Source: Lactarius indigo
Taxonomy: Eukaryota > Basidiomycota > Agaricomycetes > Russulales > Russulaceae
NCBI GenBank assembly: GCA_025766275.1
Contig: JAFKAC010000006.1
Coordinates: forward strand, 310,001 to 374,000
Length of the DNA: 64,000 bases
Reading direction: 5' to 3'
Under the pieces are notes generated by a model. It was given only the letters and a program-made list of their open reading frames with translations, was not told where the DNA came from and made no database searches. The position numbers and the translations under genes are program-made. This document shows, piece by piece, positions 34,814 to 46,845 of this stretch. Every line of letters starts with the position of its first letter. Within the stretch, counting starts at the first letter, position 1.

Positions 34814-37560
34814 TAGATTCATCATGATGCGACATAGCTTTCGGTGTAGCGGCATGTACTGTGGAATTCTTGCCTATCACCTATTCGGTATGGTGCTGGA
34901 CTAGGAGTTGTGCTGTCTGTACGATTCAGGAATTGTATAATAGTCACTGGTGTCGTGCGTGTGACTTGTGTCAGCGCTCAAATGGGAGCGGAGCTCGGTG
35001 CGATTTTAGCGTGGCTCGCTTTTGACTTCAAGTTCGGATTACTACGAAACACGTCGCTTGCTCTCCTTTTAATTGATGCTACACAGGCCTACAGTAAAGG
35101 CTGCAATACGATGGACTAGAGACCAGCATGGGAGTCCCTATTTTCCTTATTTCCTTCTTTGTAGGGCTCGAGGTGCACTTTAGTTGGCATCTCACGGAAC
35201 GACCAATTTTCTCGTACCTGGCCTTCACCGTGCTGGGTTTTGCAAGATTCTGTGTTGCTCCCGCTGCTCGAGTATCCCAAGGTGGTTTGGGGGATTGTAC
35301 TGGAGACGATACTAGTATTGGGACGTCCCTCCATGCTGGATATATTTGCCAGAGGTTCTAACTTTCGAGCTATACAGACGACGCCGGCGAGGTCCCAACG
35401 CACTGTACCGGATGTCCACGGGGACAATGGAGCACACGAGTTTTGTCATCACTATGCTGCTCAAGGTGTGCACGTCATCTTTCCAACCTGTTTCGTCATC
35501 GCGTCTCATGAACACAAAAGAGGTGCTCTAATTTCCGCTCATGACGGCCCTCCCTCCACAGCCGGAACGACCTCTGCTTTTGCGAGCTGTCGTGGTCATC
35601 TCAGAGAATCATAGGTCCATTTATGCCGTAGCTGTGACAACGTTCGCCAATCTAAGCGTGTCCGGGTGTGCAAGTCACGAATAGACCTTGTGGACATGTG
35701 TTTCAATCGGGTGTCTCCCCAGGCGCCGCAGCTGGCGCGCGTTCACTATTATTGAAACGGAAGTCCCCGTAATGCTTTCGGGGATGAGGCATCAAGTGTA
35801 CAGCAAAGCGAACGCCAGGGAGACTAGGGGTCGGTCGTAGAGGGTATCGAGGGCACGTCGTGATCCTCTGGTAACTGCAGGCATGGCGTTCTCCGAGACC
35901 CTCGCCTACGTTTGGACATCGGTGATATTTTACAGTTTTTCTTCGCCACATTAGCGAGTGGGCTGCTCGGGGGTGCACGTTCTGTCCCTTCCGGATGGTG
36001 ATTTCGAGCTGAATCGGATCTCAGATGGGAGACACCTCGGTCTTCCGAGTCGGAAGGCCCACGACGTCACTCGGATCTATGTCTTTTGGGTCTATTATCG
36101 TAACTCGCTTGAGACTATCCGGTTCTTTAACGCTGTCAGGAACGACACCGATGTCGTAAGTCAAAGGGCATGGTCCTCGTCGAGTATGATTGCAGCCACG
36201 GAAGCCAGTCTCGCTAGCACCTGCTGCGCCGAGTGTGTCGAAGGCAGTGGTGCAATATTTAAACAGGTAGGTGAGTAACGGGGGGATTTGCAGTGTATTT
36301 GGTCCACTGAGAAAGACCAATATACGAAAAAGGTAGGTCCTTGTGAATGAACCTGTTTCAAGACAGGGGTAAGTTCTCCCGCCGCAGACTGTCATTCGCA
36401 CCGATTGCTGTATTCATCTCCCACATGCAGGTATCGACGTACTTGTTTGCGATTCACTCATTGGTACGAGTCAAGGTACGAGTCGAACCAGCTGTCTTTT
36501 CTCCGCTCCAGGGTTGACGCTCGCGAAGCCTTGACATGGGGTGTTTATGCCGTAGGCGTGTTGTGTTCATTGTTCGGGTTCTCGTACGTGCACTGTGAGT
36601 TTTCTCCCAAACATGGTACCATTCGTCCTTATATGAATGTCCTAGCTAGTCAGACATACGCCCGTCGTACAACGATCACAGGTCAATACACTGGCCCCTG
36701 TCGTGATGTTTTCTTTTACCATTTGTGTCCTAATTGGATAACGTGTATTGGTTCTAGCACTAGTTTTATCACAACGCACTAGCAATCCATTCAATTCGCC
36801 GCAGAGCTGAGATTGGTTGCCGCTATCGATGCTGGCATTTCTACGATGTATATTTTCCCTTTGCACTCCGATCATGGGCATTTCCTTCCATTCACCCGTT
36901 AACGACCTCCTTTTAATCATGATTCATGATGGTCTCAGTGTGACGGCAGTTCGTGCCCGAAAACTATATTGGGTATGGTCTTGGCTACCTCTCCCTATCT
37001 TGGTATTAGCTTGTTCTCATGGGAGTGAAGACTGCCCGTTGATAGATACCAACATGTGGTGTTCCTGGAGCGGGGAGGGGGGGTACCTCAATGTCGTGCG
37101 TGGCACGGCCTGGTCTCATGCGCAAGGCAGAAGGATGGTGTTGTGAAGTTGCTTTCGAACGCCGCATCGAAATGAGAGAGTTCTTCGGGACATGTATATT
37201 GTTGCCGATATGAAACAATGAGGGGGTTATCATATGTCATATGCTTTTATTTTACCTACACACCACAATGGGTGTTGGTCTCAACGTCGTCGCCACTACA
37301 AATGGCCTTTATCGGCGGATGGCTCTAAAATTCGGAGGTCACACAGGCAAAGTCTAACGAATACAAGAACTTGAACTCGTAGTCAACTCGATCAAGCACT
37401 GCCCACTGCCGGTAGATCAGTTATGATCGAAGTGCCCGTGTACTAGGCTACCTGCACTGAACGTGTAAGGAAGTGCCCCCGGGCCATTATTGTTTGCTGA
37501 CGTCATCTATCTGTTGCGTGGATTCAGCGCGACCATCGAACGTCGACCCCGTTGGCCAAG
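34814..37560. other. Unresolved stretch, possible decayed membrane-protein gene
   Basis: Several plus-strand open segments here are hydrophobic (around 34981-35060, 35128-35250, 36520-36600 and 36820-37020), as if fragments of a multi-span membrane protein, but I could not splice them into a single frame with conserved motifs. It may be a broken gene, a gene too damaged by indels to read, or chance. Confidence 0.3.
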
Positions 37561-38449
37561 ATGAGGAAAACATCTTATGTCGTCACCTTTTTTCTCGTCT
37601 TGATCAGCTTGACTCTTGTAAGTTCAGACACACCCTGAGTTCCGTGCTCGATGACACTATCACTTCCTCACAGAACTTCCTCTCCATCACTCGCAGCGAT
37701 TGGTAATTTTGCCCTTAATTTGTGCTCCACCTACTAAAAGCGCTGCATTAGGCTCATAGATAATGGTCGAGAATTAATCTACAGCAGGACCATAGTTCGT
37801 TACTGGTCTCTTGAAGCGTTGCGAGCGTCAAGTCATGAGGATTCCCGACACATCTGGTGATTGGCATAACGTTTACACGGACTTCGAATGTCGCGACTTC
37901 CCCAAGAGCGTCAGCGACCACTGTGACGAAGGAAAACCGCCTCTTTTGCGCAGAGTGGACTAGCGCGGGCTACTCGGCCCAGCTAGGGATCGGATACTGG
38001 TGTCCTCGCCTTGCTGGCCCTCCTCTTTGGTGTGAGCACCCACTCGAGGAGAAGAAGGGTTTGGAAGGCCTGTTGCCGGGCTCGTAACTCTCAATGGTGC
38101 GTCACCGCTTCCGTTGAGATTTTGTCACGATCGCTCGCTTAGCTGTGTGTCCCATCCTCCCCCCAGCACTCTTTTCTATGATCGCATTCATTATCGTGAC
38201 TGATCTGTTCCGAACTTCTGGCCTCCCTGATTTCACTTACACGCAACTCGGTATGGCTTGGCATGTCTGTCCTCTTGTCTTGCACCATCTCAAATCTTTC
38301 CAGGTCCAGCGTGGTTTGTCAGCCTGTTGTCGTGGCTCTTTAGCTTCTTCATCGTGTTTGGGGTTATCTGGACCGGCAAGGCGGCCGATAAGGGCCACAA
38401 GTGGGCTGCTGGCAACCGCGCTTATTCACGTATCGCCGACCGACCGTGA
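37561..38449 (+). CDS. Four-TM integral membrane protein (SUR7/PalI-like shape)
   Basis: Exons 37561-37617, 37674-37702, 37752-38096, 38167-38250 and 38304-38449. The layout is a four-span protein: SYVVTFFLVLISLTL (TM1); a Cys-containing outer loop (GLLKRCERQVMRIP, FECRDFPKSVSDHCDEE, NRLFCAEW); GVLALLALLFG and the basic turn THSRRRRVWKA; AVAGLVTLNALFSMIAFIIV (TM3); SLLSWLFSFFIVFGVIWTGK (TM4); and a conserved-looking end KGHKWAAGNRAY. Such proteins sit in the plasma membrane or endosomes; the function of this one is unknown. Exon 3 needs four single-base skips to read through (extra bases at 37804, 37931, 37995 and 38071), all +1, with clean protein between them. Confidence 0.7.
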
Positions 38450-38543
38450 AGTGTTGGGACCTCTGCGGACCTCCAAGCAAATGAAGAAACTCGTGTAATG
38501 TTTATTCCCATAGGTAGTATTCGTATATACATGTCTGTTACCG

Positions 38544-40624
38544 TTATGAATCCTCTGGTGGATAGTCGAATTGTTCATACAATCGCAGCGTCTCGTTCCA
38601 ATCTCTTTTTCGGCGCCGCCGCACGGAAAAGTATTCAGCCCTGCTTGCCCAGCGGCCAATCACTCTGCCCTTGTCCTTACCCCCATACACAAAGTACTCC
38701 TCAGGGTTGGCTGGGAGGCTAAGCCCATGCACCGCAAGGTGCATCAAACGGCGGTGCAGATCCGCACGCGTGGAACGAAGGCGTGCTAGGGTCGCAGGGT
38801 TGACGCGCAGGAGTCGCCCCAGAGCAACGAACGCGCGGGCCGCAGATACCGCATCTTCAAACCATCGAAGCGACATCCACATCAACCCGGGTACCGCCAC
38901 CACCGTCACGGGAAAGATGGGGAAAGTGAGGAATATTGCAACGGCATAAACACAGAGGCCCGAAACGAGTCCATAGATTAACTTGTATTGTGCGATCTCA
39001 TCCCATGTGTCCCAAACGGGGCCGGTCTTCTTGAAGTTGTGCACGGCGTAAAAGGTCGTTGCGGCGATAGGAAGCCAGAGAGTGAGCCCGCCCAACGAAA
39101 TGGACAGTAGAAAAGAGGCCCAGATGAAACGCAGCACCATACGATACATAATCACTGGGCGCGGCAGCGGTCGGCGAACGCGGTCATCTCTAATTCGCAG
39201 TTTATGCAATTCTGATTGGTACACCTGATGGGGGTGGTCATCAGTGAACATCTAATTCATAGCAGCATACGGACTCACTTCGAGATCCTCCTTAAGTTTA
39301 ACAATATCTTTGTCCTTCCACTCAACACCGACTTCAGGGTTGGCTGGGCCAGCACTGGAAGTATGGGTGGATGGAACGCGGCCTGCTTTGAACGCCCCTA
39401 GGAACGTTCTCGTAACGCGAACATAGTCACCAAGGCTCATAGCAGTGCCCAAGGGTGCATATATGGGGGTCGCCATTTTCGCAGCCCGTATGAGACCCCA
39501 AGAAGGGGCGTCAAATGTTCCAGTAGCGATTTGCTGGTACATCTGAGCCGTAACGAACCGGATACTGTCATAATTCATGGGCTCTAATAGCTCTGGGTTG
39601 TCCTAAACGGTGTCACAATAATGAATGAGTGCCCAAGATGATCGACGCACCTTAGGGCGGAAAGTAAGTGGAGGGTGGAATGAGACCAATACGTCCGAAC
39701 GAAATGTTGTCGGTGCCTCAAAGTTGGTAATTATAAGTTGATTGTGCCCAGTTTCATTATCCCTACTCACATGTAGGTGATAGAACATGTGAGGATAGAA
39801 ATCTCAAAGTCGACGTTGTTGCGGTTGCGAGATAGTACGGTGGATACAATGCGTGCCACTATACTGTTGTAAGATACGCCGACTGGGGACCAACCAATTA
39901 ACATACCTCCTGTCTTGAGTGGAGCGATGGTGGGGTGATACCTACTCCCCCCCTCCGGAAATAGACATACAGCGTCACCCATCTCTAGAGTCTACAGGGG
40001 CTCTATCCGTGAGAAGACCTCATATTGAAGTACGAAAGTTCTTACTTCTGTCATCTTTTCCATGACTGCGTCATTGTTGGCCGTGCCCTCGACAAAGTCT
40101 TTGCGCCTCTGGATGGGTACAGTCCCTGCTGCTTCGATGAGCCAGCTCGTCAACGTTTTCTTGCCAAACTGAGTTGATTTGGCTGTGAGATGTAGCATAT
40201 TACGTCTCTTCCCGGACTTTATTTTAATAGGAGAGGATCAGACATGCCGCAATGTACATACCCATGAGGGGATTGCAGTGACAAGAATTCTAAAGAAGGG
40301 TGTCCGAGTTTAGTGCTCAGGGATAGAGAGGGATAATGTGCCATACAAGGCATCGGTTAACGAGTTGGTGTGGTTGGCACAGACGATGCTGGGTTATGCT
40401 TCGTTGGAAGGAGGAAGCACCAGAGGGCAGGGGGTTGCTCACCAAGGGTGACCAGTTGGAGGAATATTTTCCACTCCCTCCACGACGATGGTGCCATAAA
40501 ATATCTTGAGCACGATCCTGAATAGTATTCTGGAGGTAGGGACATAAGAAACCAATTGACTGAGACAGATACAAAAGCACCTTATAAGAAAGTATGACCA
40601 CGGAACAGGGGTCCCAGGAGGCAT
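38544..40624 (-). CDS. SCT1: Glycerol-3-phosphate / DHAP acyltransferase (SCT1/GPT2 family)
   Basis: Nine exons from ATG 40624 to the stop at 38544. The acyltransferase core is clear: GTIVVEGVENIPPTGHPCIV, CANHTNSLTDA (the H-x5-D catalytic motif of this family), AKSTQFGKKTLTSWLIEAAG with VPIQRRKD, LFPEGGSRYHP (substrate-binding block), then DFEISILTCSITYM and FRSDVLVSFH. C-terminally there are two or three membrane segments (WASFLLSISLGGLTLWLP, LVSGLCVYAVAIFLTFPIF). The enzyme makes lysophosphatidate, the first step of glycerolipid synthesis, at the endoplasmic reticulum. The N-terminal FLIRCFCICLSQLV may be a further membrane anchor. One base seems to be missing at about 39702-39704, in a T-run of the coding strand between HRQH and FRSDVLV. 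Confidence 0.92.
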
Positions 40625-40856
40625 GTAACAGCAGTGTATAGTCAGTGAAGTGAGTTATAGTAATGTGTTGACGGAGAAGATAGAGGGGCCTAGCACCCGG
40701 AAGTGACCCTGATTATTACGAACATTCGCTGGCAGCACGAAGTTGCTGTGTCGCTTATTTTGTCGTGGCCATCATTGCATGAACGTTCGTGCGTTCATAC
40801 GACGAAGGGCCACCTGCGTTATGTAATCACAAATGTGCCTCTGACCCAAAACCACA

Positions 40857-43800
40857 ATGTCTGACGATTTAGATGCAGCCTTGTCAAAGATTCGACCGCA
40901 TACAACCTCTTCCCTTGAGCATCAGAAGACACCCGCGACCTTGTTACATGCGCTCGAGGCTACTTTCGATGAGCAGAAAACCGAAAGATCTCCAACTGCG
41001 TACTTCGCGGCTCTTCTCACAACCTTAGATGGTACTTTACAAAACGAGGAGGGTTCCTCTCGATCGTCCTTTGGTGAAGGCGATATTCTCCCTGCAGAGC
41101 TCTACCTTCTTGCCTTGGTCGCACCGTTTGTTCCGCCACCAGTCATCCGTGGCAACCTCAATACTATTTTATCGCTTACGTCACCCCTCTTCCCATCTCT
41201 GATGAACCATGCACCTCCGCTGCGGTCCCAAATAGGACTTTACGGCTCACTGCTTAAGGCCCTTGACCGGTCCCAGCTAGATGCTCAGGGTGTCCGGCAG
41301 TCATTTGCCTCCATCCTCCAGCTCTGCCTCGATGCTCGTCCCAAAGTACGCAAGCGTGCAGCGGAGACTGTCAAAGATGTCTTGTCTTCTCCCCCTCCCC
41401 CGTTGTTGAGGCATCCTTACAGTGATAGAGTCGCAGAGTGGGTCAAGTCCACATTGGCCGACGTCTCAGTAAACGCCTTCTCGAGATCGAAGCGCGTTGC
41501 TCCCGACATGGAGGCTGCCGAGGTCGCACTGCATCTCCTTATGTTCTTACGTCCAATAATCCTGAGATTGCCGCCATCCGTAAGTGGCTATCTATGCCTC
41601 TCCTGCCTAGTAACCTTTCTCTCTAGTCTCTCTCGGCGATCGTTACCCTTCTCTTGTCACTACCTCGCCTGGGAAATCCTTTTCTTTCTCAATCCGCATA
41701 CTCGACCTTGTCCGACCTTCTTTCTACACCTAATAAGGACGATGGATTTGATATTGAATCCGAGATACCGCCCATCCTGAATGCCATCCTCTCCTCTCCT
41801 CCACCTAAAGCGGATGCAGCCATTGCTCCCGCTTGGCTGGGGCTCCTTGGAAACACATTACTCGCTTACAAAGACGCTAATTCACGTGCATCGAATGGCG
41901 AGCTGGGGAAAGTGTGGAAGGCTGTCTGGGTATTCTTGGAATCATCCGATGCGACTATTAGAAAGGCCTTCTTGTCAATCACTCGCACTTCTAGTGCAAT
42001 GCTTCACACCTGAATTCATAACGCCTTCCATACGAGAACACGGTCAATCTGAGCCTAAGACCTGCTCTTGGGAAGATCGTTTCGCAGGCAGAGAAGGCGT
42101 TCGAGTCGCTTGCATTCGCACGTTTCATGTCGGAACTCCTTGACGCGATATCTGCGCTCGTTTCGGGTCTTCGTTACCGCGAAGAGCCAGCGGGGCCGAC
42201 CGCCTGCGGAAATATTATTGCTTCCATTGGTGCAGAGGGTTGGAAATATCAGAACAGAGAAAAACTTTGAGCACAAGGAAGCAGCTGATAAGGTGCTCAG
42301 CCAGGCCATTACTACGATGGGGCCCGCAGTCTTGCTGAATGCTTTGCCTCTCAATCTGGAACCGGTGGATCGGTTAGTCCACCTATAATGTTGGTATGGA
42401 TCTATTGACTACTGATATACCTGTTGTGTGACACTAGGCAAGCAGGTCGCGAACCCCGCGCGTTCCTCTTACCACTGCTGGTGCAACCACATCCTTCCCC
42501 ACTTGGGCATTTCGTGTCTTACTTCGTCCCTCTTTCGGAGCGCATGTTTGATCTTGAGCAGAAAGCCAGGTCTGAGAACCGTCCGTCCGAGGCGAAGGTG
42601 TGGGCCGTTCTCATCGCGCAGGTCTGGGCCGGACTCCCCGGTTACTGTTGGTCAAAAGCGGATACACCGGAAGTAGGCAAAAGCCCATCTCCGACTTGTC
42701 TTTTACCCATTATCTGATCAAACCCGCAGGCTTTGACCGCCGCCTTCTCACAGATGCTGTCACAAATATTGTATACGCAAGTGGAACTGCGTCCCTTCGT
42801 TTTGAGAGCATTGAAAGTCCTGGTGAACTCTAACGTGGCGTTTGCGTCGCAAGACCCTCTCCTCCTGGATAAAATTCCTCCCGGCGTCCGCGCAGACGGC
42901 ATATCTCAAAAACAGGCGGTGAAGAACATTGATTTTCTGCGGAATCAGGCGGAAGCTGGCTTGCCGTGCTATTTAATGTTTTTGGAAGCGTCAACCGAGA
43001 GGATCGGGGAATGGTCGGGGAAGTGATCGCCGCCTGGTTGAACATTGCAGGGGATCATGTACTGTCACCCCTCTTATTGTCACTCCTGTTGGCTCATCGT
43101 GTCGACAGGCTATTGCTCAAGCGTACCACAAAGTCTTTGGCCTCTTTAAGCAGAACTTGGCAAAACCTAACCACGACCCAACTAACCCTAGCAGCGTCGT
43201 CGCGATGACGCAGGATATCCTAGTTCTCGTCTTGCCCTATCTCTCGGATGAAGATGCGTCCGGGCTGTTTGACGTGATCCTTTCCAAGGAGCTACTTACT
43301 AATCAAGACAATGGCGTGCAAAAACGTGGTTACAAAATTCTTGCAAAGTTGATCGAGGTTGGCAAAGTGTCACCGAATGTGGAACCTGTGATCGAACAGT
43401 TGGATGAGTTGTCGGAAGGTCTGGCCCCTGCAGCGAAAAAGGTAAACCCTCAGATTTGTCTGACATTATACAAGCTACTCGTCCTTGGTTCTAATCTACG
43501 CCGTAGGATCGTTTCCAGTTATATGCGAACCTGTTACCTCTGATCCCTCCTTCCGCTTTACATATTATCCCATCGCTGGTCCCAGAGGCCGTCCTTGGCA
43601 CAAAAGAGCCCTCGGAGAAGGCTCGTAGTGCTGCGTTTGAGCTGATCGTCGCTATGGGCAAGAAAATGGCAGAGGGAGGCGTCGTAAAACGTGTCTTAGT
43701 TGACGGTATGGACGAGGACAACACAAGTGAAGGTATAGACCTCCTGCAATCACTGGCTTTCTCATGCTAAAAGGGCGAGTAAGCCAAGGCAAGCATAGGA

Positions 43801-45157
43801 GAATACATCACTATGATCGCGGCTGGCCTAGCAGGAGCTACCCCGCACATGATCAGTGCGACCGTTACGGCTATCTCAAGACTAGTTTTCGAATTCAAAA
43901 GTAACATGATCAACGCAGAACTCCTTCAGTCTTTCTGACCGCCTTGATTCTGGCAGACGAGATTCCTGCAAGCATGCTCGACGAGATTTTGACCACGCTT
44001 CTCGTGTTCCTTTCTTCCGCTAACCGAGAAATAGTCAAGTCGACCCTGGGTTTTATCAAGTTGGCAGTTCACACCCTCCCAGAAAACGTGATGCGTCCGC
44101 AGCTACCTCAGCTCGTACCCGCTCTCCTCGGATGGGCGCATGACCACAAGAACCATTTCAAGGCAAAGGTCCGGCACATCTTTGAGCGCATGATCCGGCG
44201 ATTTGGCTTTCAAGCTGTACATTCATGCGCCAACGGAGAAGCGGCAAAGGTACTTGTGAATATCAAAAAGCGCAAAGACCGCGCAAAAAGGAAAAAGGCA
44301 GTTGCTGGCGGTGACGTCAGTGACGAGGTTAGTGTCTTTTTGTCGAGTGGGCATACATCATTAAACCACATGCCAACAGGAGCAAGCAAGGAGGCCCGCT
44401 ACGGGCGATGCGTTCGAAGACGTGCTGTATACTAGCGACAGTGAACTGGGCGACAGCGACGAGGACGATGGAGAGGCCGCCGCGCCAGCCGGGAAGCACA
44501 AGGGTGGAGACTTTGCGGCCCGTTTACGACTCGACAATGACGAGCCTATGGATCTACTTGCCGGAGCAGGCGTCTCGCATCACGAGTGTGTAACACCCTT
44601 CCGCAGTCCGCTATTTACGAGACCATTTTCTCCTGTAGATGCTAAAGGTAGCCAGCGATCCAAACACCGACGAGATGCTGGCAACTTCAAGACAGACGAA
44701 TCCGGCAAGATGATCTTTGACGAGTCCGGTTCTGACTCCGATGACGGCGCAGCTGAAGAGGACGTCGCTGGTGTCGCATACCGTGAGGCTCTAACATCCA
44801 CAGACGGCTTCACGCGCGGGCCAGGTGGCCGTATTAAATTTAATAAGGACACGAAGAAGCGGCGGCGAGAGAACGCGGCTCAAGATGAGGATGTCGAGAT
44901 GGGCGAGGTAGAGTCCGGGAAACCGGAAAAGAAGCGGAGTGAAGTCAAGCTCGGGCATGAATTCAGGGCAAAGGTACGGATGCGATTGTCCAAAATTCTC
45001 GTAAAAACACTCATCGTTGTCCTTCCAACGCCCGCAGAAGGCCGGTGGAGATCTCAAAAAGAAAGGAGGGCCCGACCCTTATGCATACGTTTCCCTGAAA
45101 CAGGCAGCAAAAAAGAGAGGCCGGCGGAATGGTCTTGGGTTAGCAGGAAAACGGTGA
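40857..45157 (+). CDS. RRP12: Ribosomal RNA processing protein RRP12
   Basis: A long HEAT-repeat-like protein starting MSDDLDAALSKIRPHTTSSL. The blocks KVRKRAAETVKDVL, HPSPLGHFVSYFVPLSER, LKVLVNSNVAFASQDPLLLD, DNGVQKRGYKILAKL, ANREIVKSTLGFIKLAVHTL, HDHKNHFKAKVRHIFERMI with RRFG, and the C-terminal GGPDPYAYVSLKQAAKKRGR are typical of RRP12, a factor in 40S/90S maturation and nuclear export of ribosomal subunits. About ten introns of 46-64 nt; the last is 44974-45037. An acidic, then basic tail precedes the end at 45157. Four frame problems occur in the middle: extra bases at 41969, 42045 and 42205 and a missing base near 42954, each between blocks that read cleanly. The gene is essential in yeast, so these are probably not true lesions. 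Confidence 0.92.
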
Positions 45158-45409
45158 CCCTTCCATCTCAGAAGGCGTGAAGCCGTCAACGGACGTGATG
45201 GAAGAATGGGGGGAGCTTGAGTGATTTAGTAGTTCACGTACTGTATCTGTATACCGCAAGGGCGATCGCAGTCGGAAAAGCTATCATGAACCAACAAATG
45301 GCATCGTCGTTGTTTGGAGTGGGTCAAAGTTCATACAACAATATTACATGAATTCAGACTTCAAACCCCTTCCGGCTTCCATCGTTCACCTTGAAGGAAT
45401 TGCCATCAA

Positions 45410-46410
45410 TTAGCCGTACAATGTTTGGTCGTGAGGGGTGCCAAAAAGTCCTTGTTGCCAGCTGGATGGTTCCTTCCACGCTGCAACTTCTAAAGAAAGT
45501 ACCTTGGCCGTCACGGAGGCCATCAGCGACGCATCGAACCTATTGTCAGCCTTCGAGCACAAATTGGAGGAGGGCCGCCGTTGGGATGTTCCAAGTCGTG
45601 GGGAGATTGGAGAGGATGCGTCGTGATCAGACCACCACCGGGGATGAAAGGGATCGGCCCTTCGGTTTGCGGTGGAGCACCGGGGTGCTGGGAAACGGGC
45701 GACGTATATTCTGGGATGGGTAGTTGAGATATGGGGGACAGTGGCGAGTTCTCCCAGGGCGACGAATTTGGTGGGCGGATGTAGTAGGTGGGAGTCCTGG
45801 GCCGGTATATGAGGAACGACGAGATCAGGGAACAAAGGGCACGTACATCATCTGCGCGTCTGTTCTGTCGGACATGTCTACGCCAGAGAGCATGAGGACC
45901 GCGGAAAGTCGTTGCTCCTGGACGAATTGGAAAAGCGAGTCAATGAACGCTTGCTTTCTCGGCTGAGAGGGCTCGGTCAGACGAAGCGAGGTTAAGCAGC
46001 TGTACGAACGCACCACCAACACAGGCGAACGTTGTTGAATGAGTACGATTTCGCACCCTTCCCGTCCGAATACTGCGGAGGCGTCCGAGTTGTCAGACAT
46101 ATTCGGATGAGCATAGGTAATAGAACACACATTCTAGAGGCGTAGTGATACCCTCTTCTCCGTCTTCTCGCCCCCCAATGACGGGTACGAGGTCCCGAGA
46201 GTCAAATATACCAATTTTCCGGAGAGATAGAGAGGCGATCAGCAGGTCCACGGCGAGCTGTGCAATATTCGCGATGGAGACGACAGGCTGCCCTTGTGAG
46301 CGCGGTGTAAGTACCTGAGCCTATTCTTGAGTGACAAAGGTACGATACTGACGACGACCAAGGTCCTTCCCATGTAACGTAAATGGAAGAACGGGGTGGT
46401 AAAAGGTCAT
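45410..46410 (-). CDS. ADD66: Proteasome assembly chaperone 2 (PAC2 / Pba2)
   Basis: Start MTFYHPVLPFTLHGKDL at 46410. Then QPVVSIANIAQLAVDLLIAS, KIGIFDSRDLVPVIGGREDG, EGITTPLELFGREGCEIVLI, AFIDSLFQFVQEQR, VLMLSGVDMSDRTDAQMM, TPTYYIRPPNSSPW, IPFIPGGGL and the C-terminal GLFGTPHDQTLYG. These match the PAC2 family, which pairs with PAC1/Pba1 to help build the proteasome alpha-ring. Introns include one after LE (donor GTGTGT) and one after AQM (donor GTACGT). Two extra bases (45618 in the sequence ACG-C-ATC and 45548 in GGC-T-GAC) break the frame; at the second, the zero-frame codon is TGA. The first intron junction near 46355 also seems one base off. Confidence 0.88.
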
Positions 46411-46845
46411 TTTTGAAATTTCGGTTGTCTGCCAGATCGAATTGAGGATTAGGCGAGGCGGACGATGCACGAGAACATCAAAGGGACATGGACGCCTGGG
46501 ATGGGATCAATTGAGCGAATTATGCTTACGTTACAAGATGAAATCAACCACAGGTGTGTTGCTGGGATGCGGTTAATTTTATTTATTGAAAACGGACCTA
46601 TGAAGGTGCGACCCAATAATTAGTTTCGATCGTTGGGACGGAAAATGACAGACGAGCAGACAAAGCACGTATAAAAAGACGAAACATGCACCGGGTGAGA
46701 GCGTCACCCTTATCTAATCTCAAAAATATTGGGAATCTATTTATTGAGTGTAATCCCCGAAGTTTAATGAGACGAGACGTGTCGTAAATGACAGTAACAT
46801 AAACACGGCTTTTGCACTGTATTCGCAGCGCATGTAGGTGTGTGA
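46411..46845. other. Intergenic stretch
   Basis: A 435-bp spacer upstream of the proteasome chaperone gene and downstream of the single-pass membrane protein gene. Nothing coding seen. Confidence 0.5.

Noticed and set aside
39225..39251. A 27-nt intron in the acyltransferase gene
   Set aside because: The same donor pairs with a later CAG acceptor to give a normal 54-nt intron, also in frame, and the resulting EVYQSELHKL fits better.
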